The position numbers and the translations under genes were made by a program. The notes beneath the pieces were generated by a model, which did no database searches, was not told the DNA's origin, and saw only the letters and a list, made by a program, of their open reading frames with translations. Positions 6,730-14,343 of a stretch of DNA of 18,586 nucleotides are shown in pieces; the stretch's first letter is position 1; each line of letters starts with the position of its first letter. Source of the DNA: an uncultured Clostridia bacterium (GTDB taxonomy: Bacteria; Bacillota; Clostridia; Christensenellales; UBA1242); the NCBI GenBank assembly GCA_946610635.1, contig CAMOCI010000002.1:1-18586 (forward strand), read 5' to 3'.

Positions 6730-6793
6730 ATTTATTTAATTGCGTCTCGCTTATCCTGTATACTAAAAATTATTGTTAAATAATATATTCAAT

Positions 6794-6820
6794 AAAAAAT
6801 AAGCCTTTAAAGACTTATTT
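6794..6820 (-). terminator. Terminator of the transglutaminase/hydrolase pair
   Basis: On the minus strand AATAAGTCTTTAAAGGCTTATT is a near-perfect palindrome, followed by TTTTTA. It starts about 25 nt after the hydrolase stop codon. Confidence 0.7.
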
Positions 6821-6844
6821 ATGAGTAAGAATATTTTGTTTACA

Positions 6845-7585
6845 TTATAAAATTATATTTTTAACTATATTAATAACTTGGTCCAATTCACCAATTTTTT
6901 TAAATCTATGATCTGCGCCTTCAATATAAAATAATTTATAATCAAGAAAATTGTTTTTATAAAAATTTTCATTTTTTGAAACATTAACTATATCATCTTG
7001 AGTTCCTTGGATAATATTAATTTTATCTTTATATATTTTATTTTTAAGAGAATTTTTTTGCAATTCGTTTAAGAAATTCATGTTAACATATAATGGTTTT
7101 TCAAATCCAAGATTTAATTTAAAAAATATATTCAAATCATTTTTATTATATCCGTGTTCTGGTAATATTTTTTCAATCAATATTTCATCCATAAAAATTG
7201 CTGGACATCTAAGAATAATATTATTAAATTTAATATTAGTCTTGCTAATGTAATTTAAAAGAACAAATGCACCAAAACTTGTTGCGAATACAGATATTGG
7301 AATGTTATCATATTGCTTTTTTATTTCATTAATCACTTTATCAAGATATAAAAAACAATCACTTAATTTTATACAATCGTTGTTTGTATTATTTCCATGA
7401 CAAGGCAAATCAAAAGCTACAACCATGACACCATGTTTGCTTAATTCTTCTGATATACTTGTAATTGTAGAGCTTTCAGCATCACCTGCAAAACCATGTA
7501 TAGCCAAGATTACTTTCTTAACAATCATATCAGGCTCAAAAAACTTATAATTAATATTGTCTTTTTTTATATATTTTACTTTCAT
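6845..7585 (-). CDS. Alpha/beta hydrolase (serine esterase/peptidase-like)
   Basis: 246 residues covering a full alpha/beta-hydrolase core. The N-terminal strand and oxyanion region is ILAIHGFAGDAESS (near 26-39), and VVAFDLPCHGNN lies near 55-66. The nucleophile elbow is FATSFGAF with S103 (A-x-S-x-G form), the acid is D197 or D198 in IIQGTQDDIV, and the histidine is H226 in IEGADHRFKK. There is no signal peptide, so it is cytoplasmic. The substrate is unknown; the overall pattern is like BAAT/dienelactone-hydrolase or esterase-type proteins. Its ATG overlaps the TGA of the transglutaminase-like gene (ATGA), so the two are translationally coupled and probably act on the same molecule. It lacks a good ribosome site of its own. 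The stop is TAA. Confidence 0.85.
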   Translation of the reverse strand: MKVKYIKKDNINYKFFEPDMIVKKVILAIHGFAGDAESSTITSISEELSKHGVMVVAFDLPCHGNNTNNDCIKLSDCFLYLDKVINEIKKQYDNIPISVFATSFGAFVLLNYISKTNIKFNNIILRCPAIFMDEILIEKILPEHGYNKNDLNIFFKLNLGFEKPLYVNMNFLNELQKNSLKNKIYKDKINIIQGTQDDIVNVSKNENFYKNNFLDYKLFYIEGADHRFKKIGELDQVINIVKNIIL

Positions 7586-8271
7586 AATAACTCATCTTTT
7601 TTATTAAATAATTCATCTACATTGTTTTTGCTTAAAACATGTTGTGGATTAATTTTTGTTAAATATTCTTCTGCGCTAGGACCCACTCCATTTTTACCCA
7701 CTTTATGTTCAAAAAAATATTCTTCTGGTTTAATATAGGTCATTTCCATTAAGTATCGTCTAAAATCAAATCCTTTTTCTTCACAGGATTTTTCTCTTTC
7801 TGGGTCCATAATATAGTAATCTCTTCCTGAACCCCTATCATATTTTATAGCAGTTACATAATGTAAAAGAAATTTGTTTTTACCTGGCAACTTTGATAAT
7901 AATGTTTGAGTTTCTAGTCCACTTGTTTCTAATAAAATTCTCGCAGCTTCAGTGTAACTGGCACACATTGCCTCTCCTAACACTAAAGCTCCGTAAGCTG
8001 TCCTATAAATAAGTTCACTTTCTGGTATTTCAGGTATTTCCTCACGAAAAGCATCAAAATATGATTTTCTGACTTTTACATTGTTTTTCAAAAATTCATT
8101 AACTTTAAATATTTTTTCTGTATCGTTTCCATTAAGCAAATCTAAGCCATCCACAATAGTAGAAACTCTATCAATTAAATTTCTAAACATATTTTCATCA
8201 TAGAACTCTATACCGTGCACTTTTTCCTCGATTACTTTAGAAGAGATGTCTGCAATTTTTTGTTTATTCAT
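7582..8271 (-). CDS. Transglutaminase-like (papain-fold) protein
   Basis: 229 residues, with no signal peptide or membrane segment. The core region RTAYGALVLGEAMCASYTEA holds the candidate cysteine C103, HYVTAIKY gives H137 and DYYIMDPERE gives D156, the order and spacing of the transglutaminase-like Cys-His-Asp triad. The N-terminal 90 residues are helical. Members of this superfamily act as cysteine peptidases, amidases or peptide cross-linkers; none can be chosen here. It is the first gene of a two-gene operon with its own promoter, and so is cargo independent of the mobility genes. The ATG has GGGG 8 nt upstream. It ends in TGA overlapping the next ATG; read as Trp it would gain only two codons before TAA. 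Confidence 0.75.
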   Translation of the reverse strand: MNKQKIADISSKVIEEKVHGIEFYDENMFRNLIDRVSTIVDGLDLLNGNDTEKIFKVNEFLKNNVKVRKSYFDAFREEIPEIPESELIYRTAYGALVLGEAMCASYTEAARILLETSGLETQTLLSKLPGKNKFLLHYVTAIKYDRGSGRDYYIMDPEREKSCEEKGFDFRRYLMEMTYIKPEEYFFEHKVGKNGVGPSAEEYLTKINPQHVLSKNNVDELFNKKDELL

Positions 8272-8288
8272 AATTATTCCCCAATTTA

Positions 8289-8317
8289 AATATAATATTT
8301 TTTTTAATAAAAGTCAA
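8289..8317 (-). promoter_or_regulatory. Promoter of the transglutaminase/hydrolase pair
   Basis: On the minus strand TTGACT (8317-8312), a 17-nt spacer and TATATT (8294-8289), about 18 nt ahead of the ATG at 8271. Confidence 0.65.
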
Positions 8318-8340
8318 TATGTATGTATAAGTTGATATAT

Positions 8341-9552
8341 TTACATACTGATCTGAAAATCTTCAGCATCTAAAACACCTTCTTCAATAAGTTGTTTGAT
8401 ATGTATTTCTTCTAGCTTTCGCATAAAGTCCTGAAATGCTTTTATGGCTTCATAACTATACTTCATTGAGAGATATATGCATTCATCAAATAGCTTGAGT
8501 AGTTTCTTTCTTTGCATTTGTTTTTGGTATTTATATCTAGCATCTAATTTTAATCTTTCTATTTCTGCAAACTTAACATCTTTTGCTTTCTCAATGATTA
8601 TGTTACCTAGTCGCCTATACAAATCTCTCATCATTTTGTCACCAACACTTTCAGTTGGATATTTGCAGTCATTTCTTCTGCAATAGTTTTTTATCATCTC
8701 ATCTTTTTCTTTAACTATATCGTCAAAATCTAGTTTGTATGACAAAATATTTTTGTCGTGGTTAATTATATAGTTTGATATATAATCAATCTTAGAATGT
8801 AATTTTTCCATTCCTGCACTGTTATAAAAGTTTGGCGAATTCTCTGGCAATTCATTTGCAATTTCAAGTAGCATTTCTTTGAGTTTAATATTTGAAATCT
8901 CATTTTGTTCTTCTCGCATACTTTTTTTAAGTTGTGTTCTAATCTTTATTTCTCTTGCTTTGTAATCGGTTGCACAAAGTTCAATTTCTGCTTTGAACCT
9001 ATCCATTGCATTTAGTGGTAGCTTGCCTATTGAAAATGCTTTTTTGCCTTTAACATTTCGCAAAGGTTTTTTTTCAAAAAATATCAAATGAATATGTCTG
9101 TTGTCTGTGTTCTCGTGAAGTCCGGCAAACCATTCCATATTCTCAGGTTTTAGTCCGGCATTTTTGAAAAACTTTGGTAGTTCTTTCTGCAATATATTTT
9201 GAGCTTGCTCATAGTTTGAACACCATTTCTTTCCAAACTTTTCTTCAAAAGATATGACTGCACTCCAAATAACCGATTGAGTTTCTCGCAAATCTTTTCT
9301 TAGGCTTGAAATTTCAGTTCGGTCAAGTTTTCCATTCTCGTTAAATATGCCACTTGACTTTGTATCATTGTTTGCATATTCAACATAATCTAAGTTCTTT
9401 AAATCTTTAATTCCAGTTTCTACATACTTTACATAGTCGTTATACTTGTTTGATGAATAGTAATTTCTTTGGTCTTGCTTGGCTTGGTCTTCATAGTGTG
9501 GAAGAAGAAAGTCAAGCATAAAATTGACATTTGGTGTTTTGTTATCTGCCAC
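8341..9552 (-). CDS. MobL-family HUH relaxase
   Basis: 403 residues. The N-terminal third carries the MobL-type core: YYSSNKYNDYVKYVETG, SLRKDLRETQSVIWSAVISF, and the metal-binding HUH motif in GLHENTDNRHIHLIFFEKKP (His-Ile-His near residue 154). A candidate nicking tyrosine is in the N-terminal Tyr pair. The C-terminal two thirds are helical and charged. Relaxases nick oriT and pilot the DNA strand through a conjugation channel; MobL is the Firmicutes family known from plasmid pLS20 and its relatives. The start is GTG at 9552 with GGAG seven bases upstream, overlapping the mobC-like stop by 11 nt. With no secretion genes in view, the element is mobilizable rather than self-transmissible. The stop is TAA. 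Confidence 0.85.
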   Translation of the reverse strand: MADNKTPNVNFMLDFLLPHYEDQAKQDQRNYYSSNKYNDYVKYVETGIKDLKNLDYVEYANNDTKSSGIFNENGKLDRTEISSLRKDLRETQSVIWSAVISFEEKFGKKWCSNYEQAQNILQKELPKFFKNAGLKPENMEWFAGLHENTDNRHIHLIFFEKKPLRNVKGKKAFSIGKLPLNAMDRFKAEIELCATDYKAREIKIRTQLKKSMREEQNEISNIKLKEMLLEIANELPENSPNFYNSAGMEKLHSKIDYISNYIINHDKNILSYKLDFDDIVKEKDEMIKNYCRRNDCKYPTESVGDKMMRDLYRRLGNIIIEKAKDVKFAEIERLKLDARYKYQKQMQRKKLLKLFDECIYLSMKYSYEAIKAFQDFMRKLEEIHIKQLIEEGVLDAEDFQISM

Positions 9553-10003
9553 ACAAAATCTCCTTTGCTTTTTTATCTTTTATTTCTTCTAGTTCATATT
9601 CATCATTTGGAGTATATTTCCATTCTGGAGTATAACTTCTTAAATTTATTTCTGTAGCTTTGGTTAATATGTTTGTGTTGAGAGTAATCAATTTTTGATT
9701 TGCTATTATTTCTGCTTGATTTTCTACAAAGTTTATTTTTTGATTACCTTCAATTTTTTCCAATCTCTCATCAACACTTTTCATATATCTTCTTATCTCT
9801 GAAAAGTTAATGCTTTGATTGAGTTCGTTGTCTCCAATCAGTTTATCGCAACCAACTAGGATAACGAACTTGAGTGTATCGTTTAGACTAGCAAAGTTTT
9901 GTCTATATCTTTCAATAACCTTTTGTATTTTGTTTAGTTCATCATCGTAATACACTCTAAAAGTAAATTTTTCTTTGAGTTCTTTTGTCTTAAGTCTAGA
10001 CAT
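9542..10003 (-). CDS. MobC-like relaxosome accessory protein
   Basis: 153 residues from ATG 10003, preceded by AAAGG and GGTG; the frame stays open to a GTG at 10081, which would add 26 unlikely residues. The N-terminus (EKFTFRVYYDDELNKIQKVI) looks like a ribbon-helix-helix DNA-binding domain. It is followed by helices and a probable coiled coil (RRYMKSVDERLEKIEGNQKI). Such proteins bind oriT and load the relaxase. It overlaps the relaxase gene, so the pair is coupled. Another strong GGGAGGTG site lies farther upstream with no fitting start codon after it. The identification rests on the fold-like N-terminus and position, not on a strong match. Confidence 0.65.
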   Translation of the reverse strand: MSRLKTKELKEKFTFRVYYDDELNKIQKVIERYRQNFASLNDTLKFVILVGCDKLIGDNELNQSINFSEIRRYMKSVDERLEKIEGNQKINFVENQAEIIANQKLITLNTNILTKATEINLRSYTPEWKYTPNDEYELEEIKDKKAKEILCGR

Positions 10004-10083
10004 ATTGTTCACCTTTTCCTTTAAGTATTTTTGTAAAGGCAAAGAGTTTGATATTTTACACCTCCCATATTTAGATTTCACAA

Positions 10084-10200
10084 AGTAAAGAATATGCTTT
10101 CCGGACTAACATATTTGACATCGACGAATATGTCCATCACTTTTTGCGTGACAACAAAAAACGGCCTACAAGGTAGGTCGTAATTGCATTTTCATTGCCT
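10084..10200. other. oriT candidate upstream of the mobilization genes
   Basis: The divergent gap between the mobC-like gene and the toxin operon. It contains a 7-bp inverted repeat ACATATT/AATATGT (about 10109-10133), the short hairpin TCAC/GTGA (about 10137-10151) and CGGCCTAC-AAG-GTAGGTCG (about 10171-10189), all in AT-rich DNA. Inverted repeats directly before relaxosome genes are where oriT normally lies. The nick site cannot be named. The third hairpin could instead be a terminator. Confidence 0.4.
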
Positions 10201-10303
10201 TTACATTTTTATATGGACATTTTTTGCTCAAAATTTTAGGCTGTAATTATACGAGTTTTAATTTTTTGCATTTTTTTTCTGGAAATTTTTGATAAATTGG
10301 GTA

Positions 10304-10333
10304 TTGACAAGTAGATTCCGGGGCTGATAAAAT
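10304..10333 (+). promoter_or_regulatory. Strong promoter of the toxin-like operon
   Basis: A perfect -35 TTGACA (10304-10309), an 18-nt spacer ending in TGA (extended -10), and TAAAAT (10328-10333). AAAGGAGG at 10351-10358 then precedes the ATG at 10364. It is among the best promoter and ribosome-site pairs in the window. Confidence 0.8.
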
Positions 10334-10363
10334 TAAAATGATTTAAAAACAAAGGAGGTATAT

Positions 10364-11503
10364 ATGCAGTTTTTAAAGAGAAAATCAATTTATGCTTCAT
10401 TGATTTTAGTTTTAATACTATCTTTATCATTCATGCTCGGAAGTTATTTAAACTCGTCAAATCAATTAGCAACAAGAGAAGTAGATGTTGATAGTATAGG
10501 CACATTATCATATGAAGAAAAAGTGGAAAAATTACTTAATGACTTTGATATGTATTCTTATGAATTTAACGCAAACACTCTATCGTTTAATGGTGAGATT
10601 ACTAGATCTGTAGGTTATTTTAGTAAATTTGATTTTTTGAGTACGACAACAAATAGTGAAGTTACTCAAAAGTATTCCACACAACTTGATTTAGAAGAAG
10701 AAAGATTTGTTTTAATCATAAGTTATTATCAGAATAATGAGTTGATTGAAAAAACAGAACAAGAAACTACTCCAATTTTCGATAGTGAGAAAAATGACTA
10801 CTTTATAAAGCTAGATAATGGACAATTATTATCAGTTTCAGAAACTATGAACAAAAATAATATGGATAATTGTATAGCATTAGTAGATGATGCTGCTGTA
10901 TTATTGACAGCCGCCCTAGCTCTTACAGTTGTTGCCGCAGCACCATACATAGCAAATGTAGTAACGACTGTAGTAACTCAAGTTATTAGTTGGGTAAGAT
11001 CATTCTTTTGGTGGTTAAGAAGTTTGTTCGTAAAAACAGTTGTAACAACGGTTGTAACTCAAGTTGCTTCACCATCTATTACAATTGCAAATACTACATA
11101 TAGAACAGAATCTAAAACAGATGAAGATATAAAAAAATTAAATAGTTCACTTTATTTTGCTGCATTCGCAGATCCTACAAATGGTAAAATGTATTTGACA
11201 GTCATTCCTATTGAAGAAGCTGCTGCGGTAGCAATATTAAATACTCCGATAGTGGTTCCATGTATTGGAGATACAAGTAGGACGATGATTGCTAGTACTT
11301 ATACATTTAATGAAGGCAATGCTTTGAAAGTAGCAAGTGTGGCAGGTTTGAATCCGAGAACGCCAGCAGGATGCCCTGAAAAACATGGTTCGATTGGATA
11401 CTTTAGGCATTATCATACAAGTGCAATGGCAATAACTATTGGAAAAAATGGGATCAAACAAGAATCTAACCCACACTCATTTTTTGGATTGTCTATTATA
11501 TAG
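10364..11503 (+). CDS. Exported putative toxin with C-terminal His-rich domain
   Basis: 379 residues in three parts. Residues 1-30 are a signal peptide or N-terminal anchor (KRK, then a hydrophobic run to about 28). Residues 40-165 are acidic and unrecognised. Residues 171-240 form an alanine/valine-rich segment with a Trp/Phe patch (SWVRSFFWWLRS, 209-220) flanked by two copies of VVTTVVTQV (199-207 and 226-234), likely membrane-inserting. The last 70 residues end GYFRHYHTSAM and NPHSFFGLSII, with H341, H349, H351 and H371 as possible active-site residues. From memory, this tail resembles C-terminal domains of Firmicutes secreted putative toxins (SAR2788-like), where an HYH..HSFYG pattern recurs. 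No activity is established. It is first in a five-gene operon with small paralogous proteins placed like immunity genes. The stop is TAG. Confidence 0.6.
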   Translation: MQFLKRKSIYASLILVLILSLSFMLGSYLNSSNQLATREVDVDSIGTLSYEEKVEKLLNDFDMYSYEFNANTLSFNGEITRSVGYFSKFDFLSTTTNSEVTQKYSTQLDLEEERFVLIISYYQNNELIEKTEQETTPIFDSEKNDYFIKLDNGQLLSVSETMNKNNMDNCIALVDDAAVLLTAALALTVVAAAPYIANVVTTVVTQVISWVRSFFWWLRSLFVKTVVTTVVTQVASPSITIANTTYRTESKTDEDIKKLNSSLYFAAFADPTNGKMYLTVIPIEEAAAVAILNTPIVVPCIGDTSRTMIASTYTFNEGNALKVASVAGLNPRTPAGCPEKHGSIGYFRHYHTSAMAITIGKNGIKQESNPHSFFGLSII

Positions 11504-11514
11504 GAGATGATTAC

Positions 11515-11853
11515 ATGTTGATTGATTGTGATTTTAGTGTTAGTGTTGATAGATTGAAAAAATATTTTATTACAAGGCATAATTTTGTTGAAAATAATGA
11601 AATAAAAAAATCAGACGATAAAACAATAGAATATGAATTACACCTTATAAATAGAGATAATGTAGTTAAATTTGATTTGATTAAGCAATTTAATGATAAT
11701 GATATAGATGTTACTTTGAATGGTAATTCATATTACATAGGATTATATTCACTTTATCTTGGATATTTTCTCAATAAGAATGACCTTATAAAGGCAAATT
11801 TGCTTGATTTTATTCAAAAAGCAGATAAAGAAATGGCAGAATACAATATATAA
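11515..11853 (+). CDS. Small acidic protein, candidate immunity protein (copy 1)
   Basis: 112 residues, soluble, no signal. It starts 11 nt after the toxin-like gene with AGGAGATG upstream. The central part (RLKKYFITRHNF, DDKTIEYELHLI, LIKQFNDNDIDVTLNG) aligns along its length with the protein at 12298-12630 (YFVDKLDF, EDKTIEFELYLI, IVKHFNDDKVDFTING), so the two are paralogs at roughly a third identity by eye. I recognise no family. Position and duplication suggest it neutralises the upstream protein. It ends in TAA. Confidence 0.7.
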   Translation: MLIDCDFSVSVDRLKKYFITRHNFVENNEIKKSDDKTIEYELHLINRDNVVKFDLIKQFNDNDIDVTLNGNSYYIGLYSLYLGYFLNKNDLIKANLLDFIQKADKEMAEYNI

Positions 11854-11897
11854 AATTTTAATTTTTAATATGATAACAATTTCAAACAAGGATTAGT

Positions 11898-12260
11898 GTG
11901 AAAATTAAAAATTGGGAAAATCATGTTTATAAAAAGTATGGTGCTGAAAAAATTGAAAATTTTAGTGACTTAAAAAACTATTTAACAAGTCCTAAAAATT
12001 ATGCACATAATTTTACTCCAGGAGAAATAACTGAAGGCTATATAGAAAATGATGAATTTTATAGTGCCTATGTTTTTGATGAATATAAAATAGCAAACAG
12101 AAGTTTTATGACTTACAGAAATACCTGCTGGACAACAACTATTGTGTTTTTGGCATCAAAAGATACAGTAAACATATCGAATTATTTTATACATACTGCT
12201 GGTGGTTTAACAGAAGAAGAATTATCAAAATTTTACAATGACATAAATCCTATGAAATGA
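11898..12260 (+). CDS. Uncharacterised small protein in the toxin-like operon
   Basis: 120 residues from GTG 11898, with AAGGA about 6 nt upstream. It is soluble, aromatic-rich and unrelated to its two neighbours. Features seen are a helical N-terminus (NWENHVYKKYGAEKIENF), HNFTPGEITEGYIENDEFY, CWTTTIVFLASKD and a C-terminal helix TEEELSKFYNDINP. I cannot assign a family. A chaperone, adaptor or second immunity role is possible. It ends in TGA; read as Trp, the frame would continue 11 more codons to TAG, four bases before the next start, carrying that gene's GGAGAG site inside it. Confidence 0.65.
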   Translation: MKIKNWENHVYKKYGAEKIENFSDLKNYLTSPKNYAHNFTPGEITEGYIENDEFYSAYVFDEYKIANRSFMTYRNTCWTTTIVFLASKDTVNISNYFIHTAGGLTEEELSKFYNDINPMK

Positions 12261-12297
12261 GATTTTTACTGGATTAATATTTTGGAGAGATAGATAT

Positions 12298-12630
12298 ATG
12301 AAATACACTGATAATTTAAAAGAAAATTTAGTAAAAATGCGTCAATATTTTGTGGATAAACTTGATTTTGAATGCATTGATGGGGAAAATTTGTATGAAG
12401 ATAAAACAATTGAATTTGAGTTATATTTGATACAAAGAGAATTAAACTTAAGAATATTTATTGTTAAACATTTTAATGATGACAAAGTAGATTTTACAAT
12501 AAATGGAAGACCGAATATTGCAGAAAAGTATTATGATTATATAAACTATTTTCTAAATCCAGAAAATATTGATTCTTGTTGTAAAAAAAATGTTATTGAC
12601 GAACTTAATGAATATTTTAGGGAAAAATAA
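12298..12630 (+). CDS. Small acidic protein, candidate immunity protein (copy 2)
   Basis: 110 residues, soluble, paralog of the protein at 11515-11853 (shared EDKTIEFELYLI, KHFNDDKVDFTING and a YFLN pattern near the C-terminus). GGAGAG lies 9 nt ahead of the ATG. The duplication within one operon is a pattern seen for immunity genes that follow a changing toxin. It is separated from the protease start by one base and ends in TAA. Confidence 0.7.
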   Translation: MKYTDNLKENLVKMRQYFVDKLDFECIDGENLYEDKTIEFELYLIQRELNLRIFIVKHFNDDKVDFTINGRPNIAEKYYDYINYFLNPENIDSCCKKNVIDELNEYFREK

Positions 12631-12631
12631 A

Positions 12632-13330
12632 ATGAATAAAAGCAAAAGAATATTTTTAATAGTTTCATATGTAATGTTGGGGATGCTATTCTTTTTCAAT
12701 ATTTGTGCAAGTGTTTATTTTTATACAACAAATGATACAGATAGAATATTTGAAAATAATATTTTAAAGGTTGTTGAAGTAAAAACATCTGATGATGAAA
12801 TATCTTGGGGATATGCTACTGGTGCATTTATTTCAAACAATGGCAAAATTTTGACAAACAAACATGTTGTGTTTAATTCATCAACAAACAATAATTATCA
12901 AGCCATAAAAGTTAGATTAGCAACTGTTGATGAATGGATTGATGCTGAGATTTTGCAAGTAAGTGCAGATTATGATTTAGCAATAATAAAAATAAACATG
13001 ACAAGCACAAGCTATTTTAAAATTGATACAAATGTTAAAAATGGTGAAAGTATTTACACTATTGGCAATCCTAATGGGTTTGGATTATCATTTGCAAGTG
13101 GTGTAATATCTAGCAATTTAAGAAATGTTATTTATGATGGTACGACAATTCAAGCGATTCAAACAAGTTTGGTCATAAATGAAGGTAATAGTGGTGGTCC
13201 TGTATTCAACAAAGCGGGGAATCTGTTAGGGCTTATAAGTTTTAGACTAAAAGATAAAAACAATGATGTTATACAAGGTGTTTCATTTGCAGTACCTGCA
13301 AGTGTGATAAATGATTTTATATTAAATTAA
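12632..13330 (+). CDS. Membrane-anchored trypsin-like serine protease
   Basis: 232 residues from ATG 12632; an upstream in-frame ATG at 12569 would run inside the previous gene and has no site. The N-terminus is an uncleaved-looking anchor (MNKSKRIF then hydrophobic to about 31), placing the protease outside the membrane. The HtrA/trypsin triad is complete: H78 in ILTNKHVV, D115 in SADYDLAI and S187 in INEGNSGGP. There is no PDZ domain, so it is shorter than HtrA/DegP and has nothing to tether substrates. It is last in the toxin-like operon, directly before a terminator. It may process or degrade the exported first-gene product, by inference from operon order. Confidence 0.88.
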   Translation: MNKSKRIFLIVSYVMLGMLFFFNICASVYFYTTNDTDRIFENNILKVVEVKTSDDEISWGYATGAFISNNGKILTNKHVVFNSSTNNNYQAIKVRLATVDEWIDAEILQVSADYDLAIIKINMTSTSYFKIDTNVKNGESIYTIGNPNGFGLSFASGVISSNLRNVIYDGTTIQAIQTSLVINEGNSGGPVFNKAGNLLGLISFRLKDKNNDVIQGVSFAVPASVINDFILN

Positions 13331-13337
13331 TTTTAAT

Positions 13338-13367
13338 AAATAAAAAGGGCTGAAGCCCTTTTTATTT
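13338..13367. terminator. Bidirectional terminator between convergent genes
   Basis: A 13-bp stem AAATAAAAAGGGC/GCCCTTTTTATTT (13338-13350 with 13355-13367) with a TGAA loop. It serves the protease operon on the plus strand and the sigma-like gene on the minus strand, whose TAA lies inside the stem. Confidence 0.9.
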
Positions 13368-14309
13368 ATATCTTGAATTATTTATCATTTTAAGTTTTTT
13401 TTTGTTATTATCTTTTTGTCTACTTTTATATGTTTCTAAAAATGCTGGTTTGTATAGTTCAACAAAGAAATTAGTCACTTTTTCATCAAAAACATTTGGC
13501 AGAACTGTTTTGATTTGTGATATTGTTCTTTTATCTTTATCGTTGTTTTGAGTATCAAATACGTATTCCACTAGATTTGGTATTAATTCAGAAATATTAA
13601 ATTTTTTTTCAAGGTCATCATTGCCACTAAACCACTTAAAAAAGTTTCTTACTTCTTTATTTGCAAGTAGTCCAAAATTTTTTATCGGCTCGTCAATCTT
13701 TATCCCTAGTTTTTCACTTATCTTTATTTGTTGTGGAACTTCTTTAGTTAAATTATATATATCATTGTTCTTAAACTCAATTTTTTTGATATCTAAATTT
13801 TCTGCATTTTCTTTTACTTCTTTTGGTAGAGTAAACATTTTAGTGCTTTTGTAGTAGTCAGTATTTAAAAAATCCGGGTCGTTTAATAGCAAAACTCTCA
13901 AATGGCTTAGAGTAGTAGCTTTTTGTTGTGAAAATTGTGAGTTGTCTAGTTTTAAGCTTTTTGCAATTTCACTAGCTTTGTATCCAATTTTGTAATACCA
14001 CCAAAGTATTTGTCTTTCTTTGTATGGGAGTTTATGGCAAATATGCCAAACAAGTTTGTTGAATTGTTTATTTTCATAGTTTTCTATTGTGTTTGATTTT
14101 TCATCAGCAATAAGTTCGTGATATGTAAGATAGTTTTGCCCATCAACACAGGAGTAGTCATCAAGTGACAGCACAACATTTTCTCTATACCTTTGTCCTT
14201 GTCTGCTTTGTCTTCGGTCATCAGCTTGCATAAACTTTGCAACTTCGTCATTAACTTCAAGTTCAAGCATTTTATGGTTAATTCTATCATAATATTTTAT
14301 CTTTCGCAT
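13362..14309 (-). CDS. Sigma-region-4-like helix-turn-helix protein
   Basis: 315 residues from ATG 14309, which has GAGG at proper spacing; an ATG six codons earlier lacks a site. Residues about 93-140 (CHKLPYKERQILWWYYKIGY, KASEIAKSLKLDNSQFSQQK) form a sigma-70 region 4-type helix-turn-helix, including the ERQI start of region 4.1. The N-terminus is a short strand-rich segment with a basic patch (DDRRQSRQGQRYREN). The C-terminal 170 residues are lysine/asparagine-rich and unrecognised. Sigma-like proteins without region 2 are common in Firmicutes mobile elements and are probably regulators rather than true sigma factors. Its upstream region holds several inverted repeats. It ends in TAA. Confidence 0.75.
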   Translation of the reverse strand: MRKIKYYDRINHKMLELEVNDEVAKFMQADDRRQSRQGQRYRENVVLSLDDYSCVDGQNYLTYHELIADEKSNTIENYENKQFNKLVWHICHKLPYKERQILWWYYKIGYKASEIAKSLKLDNSQFSQQKATTLSHLRVLLLNDPDFLNTDYYKSTKMFTLPKEVKENAENLDIKKIEFKNNDIYNLTKEVPQQIKISEKLGIKIDEPIKNFGLLANKEVRNFFKWFSGNDDLEKKFNISELIPNLVEYVFDTQNNDKDKRTISQIKTVLPNVFDEKVTNFFVELYKPAFLETYKSRQKDNNKKKLKMINNSRYK

Positions 14310-14343
14310 ACACACCTCAAAAATCAAAAGTGTTTACACTTTA

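Noticed and set aside
12569..12631. Earlier ATG for the serine protease
   Set aside because: It lies inside the preceding gene without a ribosome site; the ATG at 12632 gives a normal N-terminal anchor.
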